DNA from: Sorangium cellulosum
GTDB lineage: Bacteria; Myxococcota_A; Polyangia; Polyangiales; Polyangiaceae
Assembly: GCF_002950945.1 (NCBI RefSeq)
Contig: NZ_CP012673.1
Location: forward strand, 13,755,501 to 13,819,500
Reading direction: 5' to 3'
Length of the DNA stretch: 64,000 nucleotides
Part shown: one piece after another, positions 15,870 to 24,847 of the stretch
Layout of the letters: every line of letters starts with the position of its first letter
Numbering within the stretch: the first letter of the stretch is position 1
Notes under the pieces: model-generated
What the model was told of the DNA's origin: nothing
What the model saw: the letters and a program-made list of their open reading frames with translations, nothing else
Database searches by the model: none
Program-made: the position numbers and the translations under genes

Positions 15870-17852
15870 ATGCCCATCCCGCGCCGCAAGTCCGTTCGAG
15901 TCACCGGGCGGATCCTCTACCTGACCGAGGACCCGGAGCTCCTGAAGCAGCAGCTGGCCGGCGGCGAGATCCACGTCGATCCCGGGCAGCACGGGCTCAT
16001 CGACAACATCTCGACCGACGAGATCACGCCGGGCTGGGTCTGTTACTACTACGACGAGACGCTCGCCCGGTACTGCCTGGTCGGGCTGCGCGGCGGGCTG
16101 ATCGAGCGCGACGCCATCAAGCGCGGCGGCTTCGGGGTCATCGTCAGCGGGCGCTCGAAGGGGTGCGGCAGCTCGCGCGAGACGGCGCCGTACTCGGAGC
16201 GGGAGGCCGGGATCCAGCTCGTCGTCGCGCGCAGCATCGAGAAGATCTACGGGCAGAACTGCCAGAACATCGGGCTGCTCACGACGACCGACTTCTCGCT
16301 GCTCGATCGGCTCGCGCGGGGCGACGAGATCCCGATCGACGAGTTCACCCGCGGGCTCGATCCGATCAGCGCCGACGTCGTCGAGTACGGCGGCCTCTTC
16401 GCCTACAACAAGGCGCGGATGGCCGGCGAGGTCTCGCCGCCGACGCTCGCCACGCCGCCGCGGCCGATGACCCTGTGCGAGAAGATCATCGCGGCGCACG
16501 CGATCGTGGACGCCCGGGCGGGCAAGATCGGCGCGGCCGCGGTGAAGCCGGGCGACGCGCTGTTCGTGCGCATCGACGTGCGCTTCTCGCACGAGTACGT
16601 CACGCCGATGGCGGAGTCGCTCTTCCGCGCCGGCTTCGGGGCGGACGCCGTCGTGACCGAGCCCGAGAGCGTCTTCGCCTTCCGGGATCACCTCACGTTC
16701 CTCGACCGCGTGATGCCGGAGGCGCACCTCAAGCTCGGCCTGCGGGAGCAGGCGGCCTCGCTGGCGACGGTGCAGCAGGCGTTCACCGAGCGGCACGGGA
16801 TCCGGCTCTACGGGGAGGTCGAGCGCGACGGCAGGACCGTGGGCTCGGAGGCCATCTGCCACAACAAGGTGATCGAGGAGCTCGCGCTCCCGGGGCAGAT
16901 CGTGGCCGGGACCGACTCGCACACCTGCATGGCGGGCGCGCTCGGGTGCTTCGCCTTCGGCGTCGGCTCGACCGACATGGCGAACGCGTGGCTCACGCGC
17001 GACGTGCGCGTGGCGGTGCCGCAGTCGGTGCGCTTCAACCTGACCGGGCGGCTCGCGCCGGGCGTCACCGCGAAGGACGTGATGCTCTTCCTGCTCTCGC
17101 AGCCGTTCTGGAAGACGGGGCAGGGCATCGGCAAGGTGCTGGAGTTCGCCGGCGACGGCGTCGGCGCGATGGGCCTCGACGAGCGGGCGACGCTCACGAA
17201 CATGGCGGTCGAGGCGGGCGGCTTCACCGGCATCATCGAGGCCGACGAGGAGATCGTGCGCTACCTCGTCGAGCAGCGCGGGCTCGCCGCGGAGGACGTG
17301 CGCGCGCGCATCGTGCGCGCGGATCCCGGCGCGGAGTACATGGCGACGTTCGACATCGATCTCTCGTCGATCGAGCCGATGGTCGCGACGCCCGGCGATC
17401 CGCGGAACGGCGTGCCGCTGCGGTCGCTCCGGGACGTCGCCGGCGGCGAGGTCAAGATCGACATCGCGTACGGCGGTTCGTGCACGGGCGGCAAGAAGGC
17501 GGACATGGACATGTACGCGTCCGTGCTCCGCCGCGCGGTGGAGCAGGGCAAGCGCGTCGCAGAGGGCGTGCGTCTCTACATCCAGTTCGGCTCGCAGGAC
17601 ATCCGCCGCTACGCGGAGGCGAAGGGTTACCTCCAGATCTTCGAGGAGGCGGGGGCCGAGCTGGTCGACCCCTCCTGCGGCGCCTGCATCAAGGCGGGGC
17701 CAGGGGTGTCGGACCGGACTGAGCAGGTCACGGTCTCGGCAATCAACCGGAATTTCCCGGGTCGGAGCGGCCCCGGCCAGGTCTACCTGGCCAGTCCCCT
17801 GGTCGTCGCGGCGAGCGCGATCGCGGGAAAGATAGCCTTTCCAGAGTCATGA
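15870..17852 (+). CDS. Single-chain aconitase / 3-isopropylmalate dehydratase-like enzyme with N-terminal swivel domain
   Basis: 660 residues. The small-subunit (LeuD-like swivel) domain comes first, with the active-site loop KGCGSSRE near Cys99. The large-subunit (LeuC-like) domains occupy about residues 215-660. All three [4Fe-4S] ligands are present: Cys353 in GTDSHTC and Cys603/Cys606 in PSCGAC. The enzyme should catalyse a hydration/dehydration isomerisation of a citrate-, isopropylmalate- or homocitrate-type acid. The start ATG has GAGG eight bases upstream. There are no leu or lys genes nearby, so substrate is open. The domain order is the reverse of aconitase A. Confidence 0.9.
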   Translation: MPIPRRKSVRVTGRILYLTEDPELLKQQLAGGEIHVDPGQHGLIDNISTDEITPGWVCYYYDETLARYCLVGLRGGLIERDAIKRGGFGVIVSGRSKGCGSSRETAPYSEREAGIQLVVARSIEKIYGQNCQNIGLLTTTDFSLLDRLARGDEIPIDEFTRGLDPISADVVEYGGLFAYNKARMAGEVSPPTLATPPRPMTLCEKIIAAHAIVDARAGKIGAAAVKPGDALFVRIDVRFSHEYVTPMAESLFRAGFGADAVVTEPESVFAFRDHLTFLDRVMPEAHLKLGLREQAASLATVQQAFTERHGIRLYGEVERDGRTVGSEAICHNKVIEELALPGQIVAGTDSHTCMAGALGCFAFGVGSTDMANAWLTRDVRVAVPQSVRFNLTGRLAPGVTAKDVMLFLLSQPFWKTGQGIGKVLEFAGDGVGAMGLDERATLTNMAVEAGGFTGIIEADEEIVRYLVEQRGLAAEDVRARIVRADPGAEYMATFDIDLSSIEPMVATPGDPRNGVPLRSLRDVAGGEVKIDIAYGGSCTGGKKADMDMYASVLRRAVEQGKRVAEGVRLYIQFGSQDIRRYAEAKGYLQIFEEAGAELVDPSCGACIKAGPGVSDRTEQVTVSAINRNFPGRSGPGQVYLASPLVVAASAIAGKIAFPES

Positions 17853-17985
17853 CGCAGAGCGCGATGCCCACGTTGCATACATGGTGCTCGCAATCTGCAT
17901 TATGGAAAAACGAATGCTTTCCACGGAAGTGCGCCGTACGCTAAGGTGCTCCTCTGTGGCGGATCGGGAGGAGCCCCAAGAGCGT

Positions 17986-18216
17986 ATGACCGACAAGGAC
18001 ACGCTGGCGAAAAACAACGAAGCCTCGAAGACGGACAAGCGGAAGCAAAGCCTCTACTTTCCGGAGTCGATGCTGCAGGAAATCAAGGAGGAGGCGGCGC
18101 GGCTCGACCGCTCGCTTTCCTGGGTCGTGCAGCGCGCGTGGAAGCTGGCGCGGATAGACATCAAAAAGCTTCCGAGTGTCAATGATGTGGCTGACGACGA
18201 GGACAGCGGCGACTAA
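17986..18216 (+). CDS. Small ribbon-helix-helix-like protein (TIGR04563-type)
   Basis: 76 residues. The core KQSLYFPESMLQEIKEEAAR followed by LDRSLSWVVQRAWKLA matches the small uncharacterised protein family I know from myxobacteria as TIGR04563. The pattern, a short strand followed by two helices, is that of a ribbon-helix-helix DNA-binding protein. The ATG has GGAGGAG 12 bases upstream. An upstream in-frame GTG at 17956 is an alternative start. The 130 bases before it are less GC-rich than the surroundings and probably hold the promoter. Confidence 0.8.
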   Translation: MTDKDTLAKNNEASKTDKRKQSLYFPESMLQEIKEEAARLDRSLSWVVQRAWKLARIDIKKLPSVNDVADDEDSGD

Positions 18217-18257
18217 CATCGCCGCGGGCTTCGCGTAGCCGCGTCGCTCGGGAATCG

Positions 18258-19274
18258 ATGGGTCGAGAGCTCTTCGCCGCCGGGAAGGACGGCACGCGGA
18301 TCTATGTCCGCTACCGGGAAGGTCCCGGCGGCATTGGCAACCTGGCCAGCGGGGTCGGGGCGGGCTCGGAACGCCTCACGGCGGTGCTCTGCGACGGCAT
18401 CGCGTGTGACGGCTTCATCTGGAAGTACCTGTGGGACGATCTGGCCCGCACGGTCAACGTCGCCCACTGGAACTACCGTGGCCACGGGCGGAGCAGTCTG
18501 CCCGTGGATCCCGAGGCGATCGACCTGCGTGACCATGCGAGTGATCTCGCGGCGGTCCGCGAGGCGATCGGCGGCGGTCCCGTGGTGCTCTTCGGGCACT
18601 CCATGGGCTGCCAGGTCGCGCTGGAGCACCTGCGGACCCACCGCGAGAACGTGCGCGGGCTGGTCTTGATCTGCGGCTCGTCCGGGCGGATCACGCACCA
18701 TTTCAAGGGCACGGGGGTGCTGGCGCAGCTGTTGCCGAGGCTCATTGCGCAAGTCGACGCGTACCCGCACATCGCGCGCGCGCTCTGGAGCCGCGTGCCC
18801 GCGCCGATGGCGCTGCGGCTCGCGCTGCTCGCGCGCGAGGTCGACGCGAGCGCGGTCACGCCGGCGGATCTGCTCCCGTACATGCGGCACATGGTTGACA
18901 TCGACTTCTCGATGTTCCTGCACATGCTGCGCAGCGCCGGCGAGCACTCGGCCGCCGACCTGCTCCCGCAGATCGATGTGCCCGCGCTGGTGATCGCCGG
19001 GGATCGCGACACGTTCACGCCGCCCCGCCTCGCCGAGGAGATGGCGGCGGCGCTGCCGCGCGGCGAGCTGATGATGGTGAGCGGCGGCACGCACATCGTG
19101 CCGCTGGAGCGCAAGAAGATGGTCATCGAGCGCGTGGAGCAGTTCCTGCTCGAGCGCGTCCTCGGCGGCGTTTCGCTCGGGGCGAGCGCGCCCGCATCGA
19201 GCGAGGCCCGGCCGCTTGCAGCAGAGGAAACACGCTCGCCGGAGGAGTCGGGTGAGCTAGCGAAGGGCGGATGA
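18258..19274 (+). CDS. Alpha/beta-fold hydrolase
   Basis: 338 residues. The catalytic triad is visible: Ser115 in GHSMGCQ, Asp251 in GDRDTFTP and His279 in GGTHIVPLE. The HWNYRGHGRSSLP segment matches the family oxyanion region. No signal peptide, so it should act in the cytoplasm on an unknown ester or related bond. A Ser/Glu-rich C-terminal tail of about 40 residues extends past the fold. The stop overlaps the start of the next gene (ATGA), so the two are coupled. Confidence 0.92.
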   Translation: MGRELFAAGKDGTRIYVRYREGPGGIGNLASGVGAGSERLTAVLCDGIACDGFIWKYLWDDLARTVNVAHWNYRGHGRSSLPVDPEAIDLRDHASDLAAVREAIGGGPVVLFGHSMGCQVALEHLRTHRENVRGLVLICGSSGRITHHFKGTGVLAQLLPRLIAQVDAYPHIARALWSRVPAPMALRLALLAREVDASAVTPADLLPYMRHMVDIDFSMFLHMLRSAGEHSAADLLPQIDVPALVIAGDRDTFTPPRLAEEMAAALPRGELMMVSGGTHIVPLERKKMVIERVEQFLLERVLGGVSLGASAPASSEARPLAAEETRSPEESGELAKGG

Positions 19275-20455
19275 GCGGCCGCGCGCCAGGCGAGCGCGGG
19301 CCGGGGGCGGCGCGCGGGATCCGCGCTCGGCCGGGCGGCGTGGTGGCGCGGCGCGCGCTCGTCGCGGCGGCGCTGCTCGCCGCGGCGCTGCTCGCGCCGG
19401 CGGGCGCGCGGCCGGCCCCCGAGCGCGGCGGCGCGTGGACCGGCGCGGCCGCCGCGCTGGCCGGGGGCGCACCAGGGAGCGCCGCGGCTCCGGGGCGATC
19501 GCAGGGCGAGGCGCCGCGATCGCAGGGCGAGGCGCCGGCGCCGCCTGCTCCGATCGCCGCGGTCGTCAAGGACGGGCCGCTCGAGCGCGGCCTCCAGCGC
19601 TGGCCGCTGCGCGCGTTGCGGCTCACGGGCAAACCGGCGGACGGCCGCTTCGAGGCCACGCTGGCGCTCGGCGCGGCGGCCAAAGGCGAGGGCCCGCGCG
19701 AGGTCAAGGTGAGGCTCGCGCCGGCGCAGAAGAAGAACCCGCTCGCGTTCCGGCGCCCGCTCGCGTTCTACCGCCTCGCCAGGGCGCTCGGCGCGCACGT
19801 GGTGCCTGCCGCGGCGGCGCGCCGGATCGGCATCGGCGAGCTGGCCGCGCTGATCGGCCGGGAGCCGGCCGGCCGCAAGCTGCTGCGCCGATTCGTGGTC
19901 ATGAACGACGGGACGGTCGACGCGCTGGTCCTCGCCCCCGCGCCCGGGCCGCCGGGGCCGCGCTGGATCGCGCCCCGCCGCACGTCGATCCGCTTCGACG
20001 ACGCGCCCGAGCTCGACGTGTGGGCGCGCTGGGCGCGCTCTCCGTCGCCGGCGCGCGGCGAGCGCGCCTCGATCCTCCGCGATTACCTGGAGGTGCTCGT
20101 GCTCGACTACCTGGCGGGCAACGGGCTCCGGAAGGAGATCGTCCTCGACGTGAGCGCGGGGGCGTTGAGCCTGGAGGCCAACGCGAGCGCATTTCCGCCG
20201 CATGTGAAGGTGCACGCCCTGGATCGGCAGCTCGATCGCCTGGCGGCGGCGGCCCGGTTCCCCCGGGCGCTCCGCGACGCGCTCGCGCGCTTCGGCCCCG
20301 AGGAGGCTGCGGCGGCGCTGCGCCCGCGGGGCTTCGAGGGCGAGCTGGTGCCGCCGCGCGCCCTCGTGGAGCTCGAGGAGCGGAGACAGACGCTGCTCAG
20401 CCTGATCGGGGCGAAGATCGCGGCCCGGGGAGAGGCCGCCGTCCTCAGCCTCTGA
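19271..20455 (+). CDS. Secreted protein with possible degenerate FAM20/HipA-like kinase fold
   Basis: 394 residues. An Arg-rich start and a hydrophobic helix (ALVAAALLAAALLAPAGA) suggest export. A low-complexity linker contains two GRSQGEAP-type repeats. From about residue 100 there is a segment EVKVRLAPAQKKNPLAFRRPLAFYRLARALGAHVVP, then VLDYLAGNGLRKEIVLD. The spacing resembles FAM20/HipA-type kinases, where the latter would read DYLxGNxDRHxxN; here the Asp-Arg-His is missing. I infer an inactive or divergent kinase-like protein with modest confidence. It is coupled to the preceding hydrolase and could be its exported partner. Confidence 0.6.
   Translation: MSGRAPGERGPGAARGIRARPGGVVARRALVAAALLAAALLAPAGARPAPERGGAWTGAAAALAGGAPGSAAAPGRSQGEAPRSQGEAPAPPAPIAAVVKDGPLERGLQRWPLRALRLTGKPADGRFEATLALGAAAKGEGPREVKVRLAPAQKKNPLAFRRPLAFYRLARALGAHVVPAAAARRIGIGELAALIGREPAGRKLLRRFVVMNDGTVDALVLAPAPGPPGPRWIAPRRTSIRFDDAPELDVWARWARSPSPARGERASILRDYLEVLVLDYLAGNGLRKEIVLDVSAGALSLEANASAFPPHVKVHALDRQLDRLAAAARFPRALRDALARFGPEEAAAALRPRGFEGELVPPRALVELEERRQTLLSLIGAKIAARGEAAVLSL
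19496..19537 (+). repeat. 21-bp tandem duplication
   Basis: Two perfect copies of a 21-base unit (19496-19516, 19517-19537) encode a duplicated RSQGEAP-type segment in the linker of the 19271-20455 protein. Confidence 0.85.
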
Positions 20456-20519
20456 CGACCCCGGCCTCCTGCGCGCCGCATCTTGATCTCCGGCGGCCGC
20501 AGGGCGATCACCTGGTCGC

Positions 20520-20969
20520 GTGATCGACGTGGCGACCTTGCAGCGCTGGACCGAGGAGATCGGCTACAGGACCGAGCTCGTGAAGCCGTCCACCCTGCGC
20601 ATCTATCCGCTCGAGGAGGGAGTCGTCGCGCTCCCGGCGTTCTACGTCCAGTGCACCGAGAACTGGGTCGTGCTCTCGATGTTCGGCGTGCTCGATCCGA
20701 TCGAGGCGCCGAGCGCCGCGGCAGAGGGCGCGGTCAGCCTGCCGCTGGTCGAGGACACCGGGCAGGCGTTCGATCTGCTGCGTCACCTGCTCGAGGCCAA
20801 CCGCGACATGCGCGTCGCCAAGTTCGCCCTCGACGACAGGGGCGAGATCCTGCTCTGCGCCGAGCTGCCCACCGAGTCGCTGGATCGCTCCGAGTTCGCC
20901 GACGCGGTCGAGCGCATCATCGAGTACGCGACGACGTACCGGCACACGCTGCTCGGCGCGGGCATCTGA
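20520..20969 (+). CDS. YbjN / secretion-chaperone-like small protein
   Basis: 149 residues from a GTG start. The protein is acidic with alternating strands and helices (LPAFYVQCTENWVVLSMFGVL, FDLLRHLLEANRDMRVAKFALDDRGEILLCAELP), the pattern of YbjN and type III secretion chaperone-like folds. Such proteins bind other proteins in the cytoplasm. It follows the exported protein at 19271-20455 by 64 bases and may belong to that operon. Convergent with the next gene. Family assignment is by pattern only. Confidence 0.75.
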   Translation: MIDVATLQRWTEEIGYRTELVKPSTLRIYPLEEGVVALPAFYVQCTENWVVLSMFGVLDPIEAPSAAAEGAVSLPLVEDTGQAFDLLRHLLEANRDMRVAKFALDDRGEILLCAELPTESLDRSEFADAVERIIEYATTYRHTLLGAGI

Positions 20970-21006
20970 GGGAAGACGGCGAGGCTGACCCTCCGCCGCC
21001 GCGCGA

Positions 21007-22308
21007 TCACTTCTGGGTGATCACCACGCGGTTGTCGTCCCGGTAGGTCACGTTGCCCGACTCGCCGCGGCAGTCCCAGCAGGTCGCCCACGAGAGCCGC
21101 CGCCGCACGTAGCCGTTGAATCCGAGCGCGATCGGCCCCGGATCGCCCTTCAGCAGCAGCGACGACGCGATCCGGTAGCGGTCTCCGGGGAGCTTCAGGA
21201 ACGCGACGATGAACGCGTCGTCGTCGGACTTCCCCGTCACGACGAGCACCTCCTCGCCCGGGACCGGGTTCCAGAGCAGCGGCGACGTGGTGAGCGTCGT
21301 GTTCGGCGGCGCGTTCACCTCCGGCTGGCTCGCCGGCGCGCCGCTCGGCGAGAGCCGCGTCCGGGCCCGGCCGAGCACGGTGTTCACGTCGTCCGGCTCC
21401 TTGAAGAACGAGATCTCCCCGCCGAGATCGCGCAGCTGCGGCACCAGCGCGAGCATCTCGGCCACCTGCTGCGGCCCGATCTCCGCGCGCCGGAACGTCT
21501 GCTGCCACTGCGGCGACGGGATCGACGCCGCGTTCGGCGCCCCGTGGCAGCACCGGAAGCCGATGTCCTCGCCCGACGCGGTCGGGTCGACCGCCGCGCG
21601 GCGCGCGCACCGGTGATCCACGCCGCTCGCGCTCGCGGTGGCCCCCCGGACGGCGGCCGCCTTGGGCTGGAGGTTCTCGATCGGCGCGACGTCGCTCGCG
21701 GTCCACTCGCGCAGCGCCGCCCCCATGCCGGCCACGCCGAACCCCGACACACACGACGCCGGCGCCTTGGCGCACGCCGGATCCCACGCCGCGCCGCCCG
21801 CGTACGGCGTCCCCTCGGGCCCCTTGCACGCGCGCTCCCACTCGAGCTCGGTGCACAGCCTCCCGCCGGCCTGCTGGCAGAGCTCCGAGGCGCGCGCCCG
21901 CGACACGCCGGTGAGCGGAGGCTGCGCGGGATCGTTCGGGTACAGGTGGCGGTCGATGGTGAACCCGCCCAGCTCGACCTCGAGCAACGCCGGCTCGAGC
22001 GTCGGATCGCGCCCCTTGTCCCCGGGCGTGCTCCCCGCGACGAGCTTCCCGGCCGGGATCTCGATGCGCGCGGGCCCTCCCTGCGGCGCCGCGCCCGCCT
22101 GCGGCCTCGCGCTCGCCGCGGGCGCCTCGTTCTCGGCCGCCTCGAGCACCTTCCCCTGCGGCGCGGGCTTCGCCGGGGCGCTTCCGTCCGGGCGTCGCTC
22201 CCCGGCCTGCTGCTGCTGCTCCGCGCCGCGGTTGCACCCCGCCGCGCCTGCGGCGCCGAGGGCGATCAGGAGAAGGGTCACGGCGGCGGCAGGCGTCCTC
22301 GTCGGCAC
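21007..22308 (-). CDS. Lipoprotein with a formylglycine-generating-enzyme-like (SUMF1) domain
   Basis: 433 residues from a GTG start with GAGGA directly upstream. A lipobox (GAAGAAGC) follows a short signal peptide, then a Gln/Ala-rich linker. The middle holds an FGE-sulfatase-like fold (GGFTIDRHLYPN, GGRLCTELEWERACKG, GVDHRCARR). The C-terminal half (about 275-433) is a separate strand-rich domain ending in TCWDCRGESGNVTYRDD. FGE-fold lipoproteins in myxobacteria are mostly non-enzymatic or bind ligands; catalytic activity is not supported here. Divergent from the small gene at 22370. Confidence 0.8.
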   Translation of the reverse strand: MPTRTPAAAVTLLLIALGAAGAAGCNRGAEQQQQAGERRPDGSAPAKPAPQGKVLEAAENEAPAASARPQAGAAPQGGPARIEIPAGKLVAGSTPGDKGRDPTLEPALLEVELGGFTIDRHLYPNDPAQPPLTGVSRARASELCQQAGGRLCTELEWERACKGPEGTPYAGGAAWDPACAKAPASCVSGFGVAGMGAALREWTASDVAPIENLQPKAAAVRGATASASGVDHRCARRAAVDPTASGEDIGFRCCHGAPNAASIPSPQWQQTFRRAEIGPQQVAEMLALVPQLRDLGGEISFFKEPDDVNTVLGRARTRLSPSGAPASQPEVNAPPNTTLTTSPLLWNPVPGEEVLVVTGKSDDDAFIVAFLKLPGDRYRIASSLLLKGDPGPIALGFNGYVRRRLSWATCWDCRGESGNVTYRDDNRVVITQK

Positions 22309-22369
22309 GGTTCCTCGAAGCGCCTCGCCTTATGTCGCAGGACCCCTCGCCCGTCAAAGTGCCCGCGCT

Positions 22370-22657
22370 ATGCTGGCCGGGATGGGGCAGGGCGTGAGCG
22401 ACGCACCGGATCCGATGGCCGCGCAGATGGCGCAGCTCCTCGCCGGCAGCGATCTCGACGAGCTCCGGGAGATCGTGCGGCGGTGGGTGGCCGAGGCCCC
22501 GAGCGAGGGCATGCGGCGCCAGTACCAGGAGCTCGGCGGGCGCCTCGTCGAGCTCAAGGCGGCGCTCTCCGAGTCGCCCGTGCAGCCCACCCTCGCGGAG
22601 CTCGAGCAGGCGCTCACGATGATGCTCCGGCTCGCCGCCTCGCACCCGAGGACATGA
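22370..22657 (+). CDS. Small hypothetical helical protein
   Basis: 95 residues from the ATG at 22370; ATG 22382 and GTG 22394 are in-frame alternatives. The sequence is helical and amphipathic (DELREIVRRWVAEAPSEGM, LAELEQALTMMLRLAA). No family recognised. It ends 7 bases before the prepilin peptidase gene and is probably in its operon. Confidence 0.6.
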   Translation: MLAGMGQGVSDAPDPMAAQMAQLLAGSDLDELREIVRRWVAEAPSEGMRRQYQELGGRLVELKAALSESPVQPTLAELEQALTMMLRLAASHPRT

Positions 22658-22664
22658 GCCGAAG

Positions 22665-23630
22665 GTGATGCTCGCCGACCTCCCTCCGTGGTTCCTGCGC
22701 GCCTTCGCGGTCTGCTTCGGCCTGCTCTGGGGCAGCTTCCTCAACGTCGTCATCCACCGCGTCCCGCGCGAGCTCAGCGTTGTGCGCCCGGGCTCGCGCT
22801 GCCCCGCGTGCGGCACGCCGATCCGCGCCTTCGACAACATCCCCGTCCTCAGCTACGCGCTCCTGCGCGGCCGCGCCCGCTGCTGCGGGGCGCGCGTGTC
22901 GCCGCGGTACCCGCTGGTGGAGGCGGCGGGCGGGCTCCTGTCGCTCGCGATCGTCGAGGTGATCGTCCTCCGGCTCCCCGGGACGACGCCGATCCTCCAC
23001 GCCCTCGCCACGTACACCGCCGATCTCGCGCTCGCGCTCGGGCTGGTCGCGGCGACGTTCATCGACGTCGAGCACATGTTCATCCCCGACTCGATCACGA
23101 TCGGCGGCGCCGTGCTCGGCGTCGCCACCGCGTCGCTGCGCTCGATGGGCTTCGCCGACGCGCTGCTCGGCGCGGCGGTCGGCTTCGCCGTCGTCTGGCT
23201 CCCGTTCGTCGTGATCTACCCCCGGATCCGCGGCGGCCGCGTGGGCATGGGCCTCGGCGACGCGAAGCTCCTCATGCTGGCGGGGGCCTGGTTCGGCTGG
23301 GGCGGCGCGCTGTTCGTGCTCGGCGCCGGCGCCGTCCAGGGCTCGATCGTGGCGATCGCCGTGCTGCTCCTGCGCGGGAGCATCGAGGAGCCCGAGGCGG
23401 TGCGCCTCGAGCGCGAGCAGATCCGCGCCGAGCTCGCGGCGATGTCGCCCGAGGAGCGCGCGGCCGCCGAGAAGGAGCTCGCCGAGGACCCGCTCGCCGA
23501 GGAGCCGGGCGAGGGGTTCGGCCAGGCCCGCATCGCGTTCGGCCCGTTCCTCGCGCTCGCGACGCTGGAATGCCTGCTGTTCGGCCGCGATCTCTTCGAC
23601 GTGTACTGGTCATGGATGGACGTTGGATGA
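22665..23630 (+). CDS. pilD: Type IV prepilin peptidase / N-methyltransferase
   Basis: 321 residues with about eight membrane helices. It removes the leader from type IV prepilins and pseudopilins and methylates the new N-terminus. The cleavage Asp residues lie in FIDVEHMFIPDSI and in GMGLGDAKLL. The N-terminal cytoplasmic loop has CPACG, but its second zinc pair reads ARCC where PilD proteins have CxxC, so one ligand is displaced. Start is GTG 22665 or the adjacent ATG. A charged insert (about 235-280) lies before the last helix. It overlaps the next lipoprotein gene (ATGA). Confidence 0.92.
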   Translation: MMLADLPPWFLRAFAVCFGLLWGSFLNVVIHRVPRELSVVRPGSRCPACGTPIRAFDNIPVLSYALLRGRARCCGARVSPRYPLVEAAGGLLSLAIVEVIVLRLPGTTPILHALATYTADLALALGLVAATFIDVEHMFIPDSITIGGAVLGVATASLRSMGFADALLGAAVGFAVVWLPFVVIYPRIRGGRVGMGLGDAKLLMLAGAWFGWGGALFVLGAGAVQGSIVAIAVLLLRGSIEEPEAVRLEREQIRAELAAMSPEERAAAEKELAEDPLAEEPGEGFGQARIAFGPFLALATLECLLFGRDLFDVYWSWMDVG

Positions 23631-23992
23631 AGGCCCTGCTCCGCCGCGCGCTCGGGGCGCCGCTCGCGCTCCTCCTCCTCGCGCTCGTCGCCGCCTGCGG
23701 CAGCTCGCTCCCGCTGCCCCCGACCGGCCCCCACCTGCCCAGCGAGCCCGCGGTGGTCGTGCCGTACCCGCCGCCGCCGGCGCGGGCCGAGATCATCACG
23801 CCCCCCGACAAGCCCGGCCTCGTCTGGATCGACGGCGAGTGGCAGTGGCGGAGCCGCCGCTGGGCGTGGCTGCCGGGCCGGTGGGAGCCCGCGCCGCCGG
23901 GCGCGTACTTCGCGCCCGCCACCACGGTGCGCCGCGCCGACGGATCCCTGGTGTGGTTCGCCGGCCTGTGGCACGCCCCCGGCAAGAAGTGA
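23627..23992 (+). CDS. Lipoprotein with tryptophan-rich YXWGXW-like repeats
   Basis: 121 residues. The signal peptide ends in a lipobox (LVAACGSS). The C-terminal half has the Trp/Gly pattern WIDGEWQW, WAWLPGRWEPAPPGAYF of WxxGxW repeat outer-membrane proteins. An upstream in-frame ATG at 23612 is possible. The start overlaps the pilD stop, so the two are coupled. Probably an outer-membrane or surface protein of unknown role. Confidence 0.8.
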   Translation: MKALLRRALGAPLALLLLALVAACGSSLPLPPTGPHLPSEPAVVVPYPPPPARAEIITPPDKPGLVWIDGEWQWRSRRWAWLPGRWEPAPPGAYFAPATTVRRADGSLVWFAGLWHAPGKK

Positions 23993-24133
23993 TCGACACC
24001 GCGGCCCCGCGATGGAATTTCACCTCGTGCCGAGGTGCTCGACGCCCGCGCCGGCCCGCCTGACCCGCCGTGCCGAGCCGGCTCGGCGCGAGCCCACGCA
24101 CGGATTCCCCGCACGGACCGAAGAGCCCTTCCC

Positions 24134-24829
24134 ATGATGCTTGCCTGGTCGTTCGCAGCGCGCACACCCGACGAAATCGCCCGCCTCCTCCGCGCCCTCG
24201 GCAAGCACCGGTACGTGCGCGAGGTCGATCATCGGCTCCACTGGTCCGTCGACCACGCCCTGGCCGAGCTGCCCGAGTTCGCGCCGCACGCCGCGGCCTT
24301 CGAGGCGCGCCTCAAGAAGGAGCGCAGCCTCGAGCTCGGCTCGCGAGATCCCTCGCTCTGGCGAGAGGCGCGCACCGAGGAGGTGATCGCCGCCCTCACC
24401 GCCTTCTGGACGCCGGACGAGGCGTCGCTGCGTTACCAGGAGCGCCTGCTCGAGGCGCTCGCGCGGACGGGCCTCCCCGAGGCCACCCACGCCCCCTTCG
24501 AGTCCGCCCCCGACGATCCACCGCACCCGGAGCTCGTGCTGCTCGACTGGGAGCTGTACCCCGTGGACGAGCTCGACGCGGACCGGCACGCCGGCGCGCT
24601 GGCCGCGATGGAGGAGGCCCAGGAAGAGGTGAACGCGTCGGCGCCGGTCTACAACGAGGGGCCGATCCTCGCGGCGCCGGAGCTCTGCGAGGGCGCGCCG
24701 GACGGGCTGCTCGTGGGCGACTTCCTCGTGTGGTCGGACGGGCCGTACAGCTACTCCGACTACGTGTTCCGCGGCGTCGCGAAGTCCGCGAAGCTCGCCG
24801 AGCCGCCGTCGGGGTACCGGGACCTGTAA
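24134..24829 (+). CDS. Uncharacterised acidic protein
   Basis: 231 residues, no signal peptide and no membrane segment. It is rich in Glu and Asp, with a helical N-terminal half (TPDEIARLLRALGKHRYVRE) and a C-terminal DGPYSYSDYVFRGVAKSAKL that looks structured. I do not recognise the family. It is convergent with the Ser/Thr kinase gene, 18 bases away. Two adjacent ATG codons are possible starts. Confidence 0.75.
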   Translation: MMLAWSFAARTPDEIARLLRALGKHRYVREVDHRLHWSVDHALAELPEFAPHAAAFEARLKKERSLELGSRDPSLWREARTEEVIAALTAFWTPDEASLRYQERLLEALARTGLPEATHAPFESAPDDPPHPELVLLDWELYPVDELDADRHAGALAAMEEAQEEVNASAPVYNEGPILAAPELCEGAPDGLLVGDFLVWSDGPYSYSDYVFRGVAKSAKLAEPPSGYRDL

Positions 24830-24847
24830 TCCACCGCTGGCAGCGGA

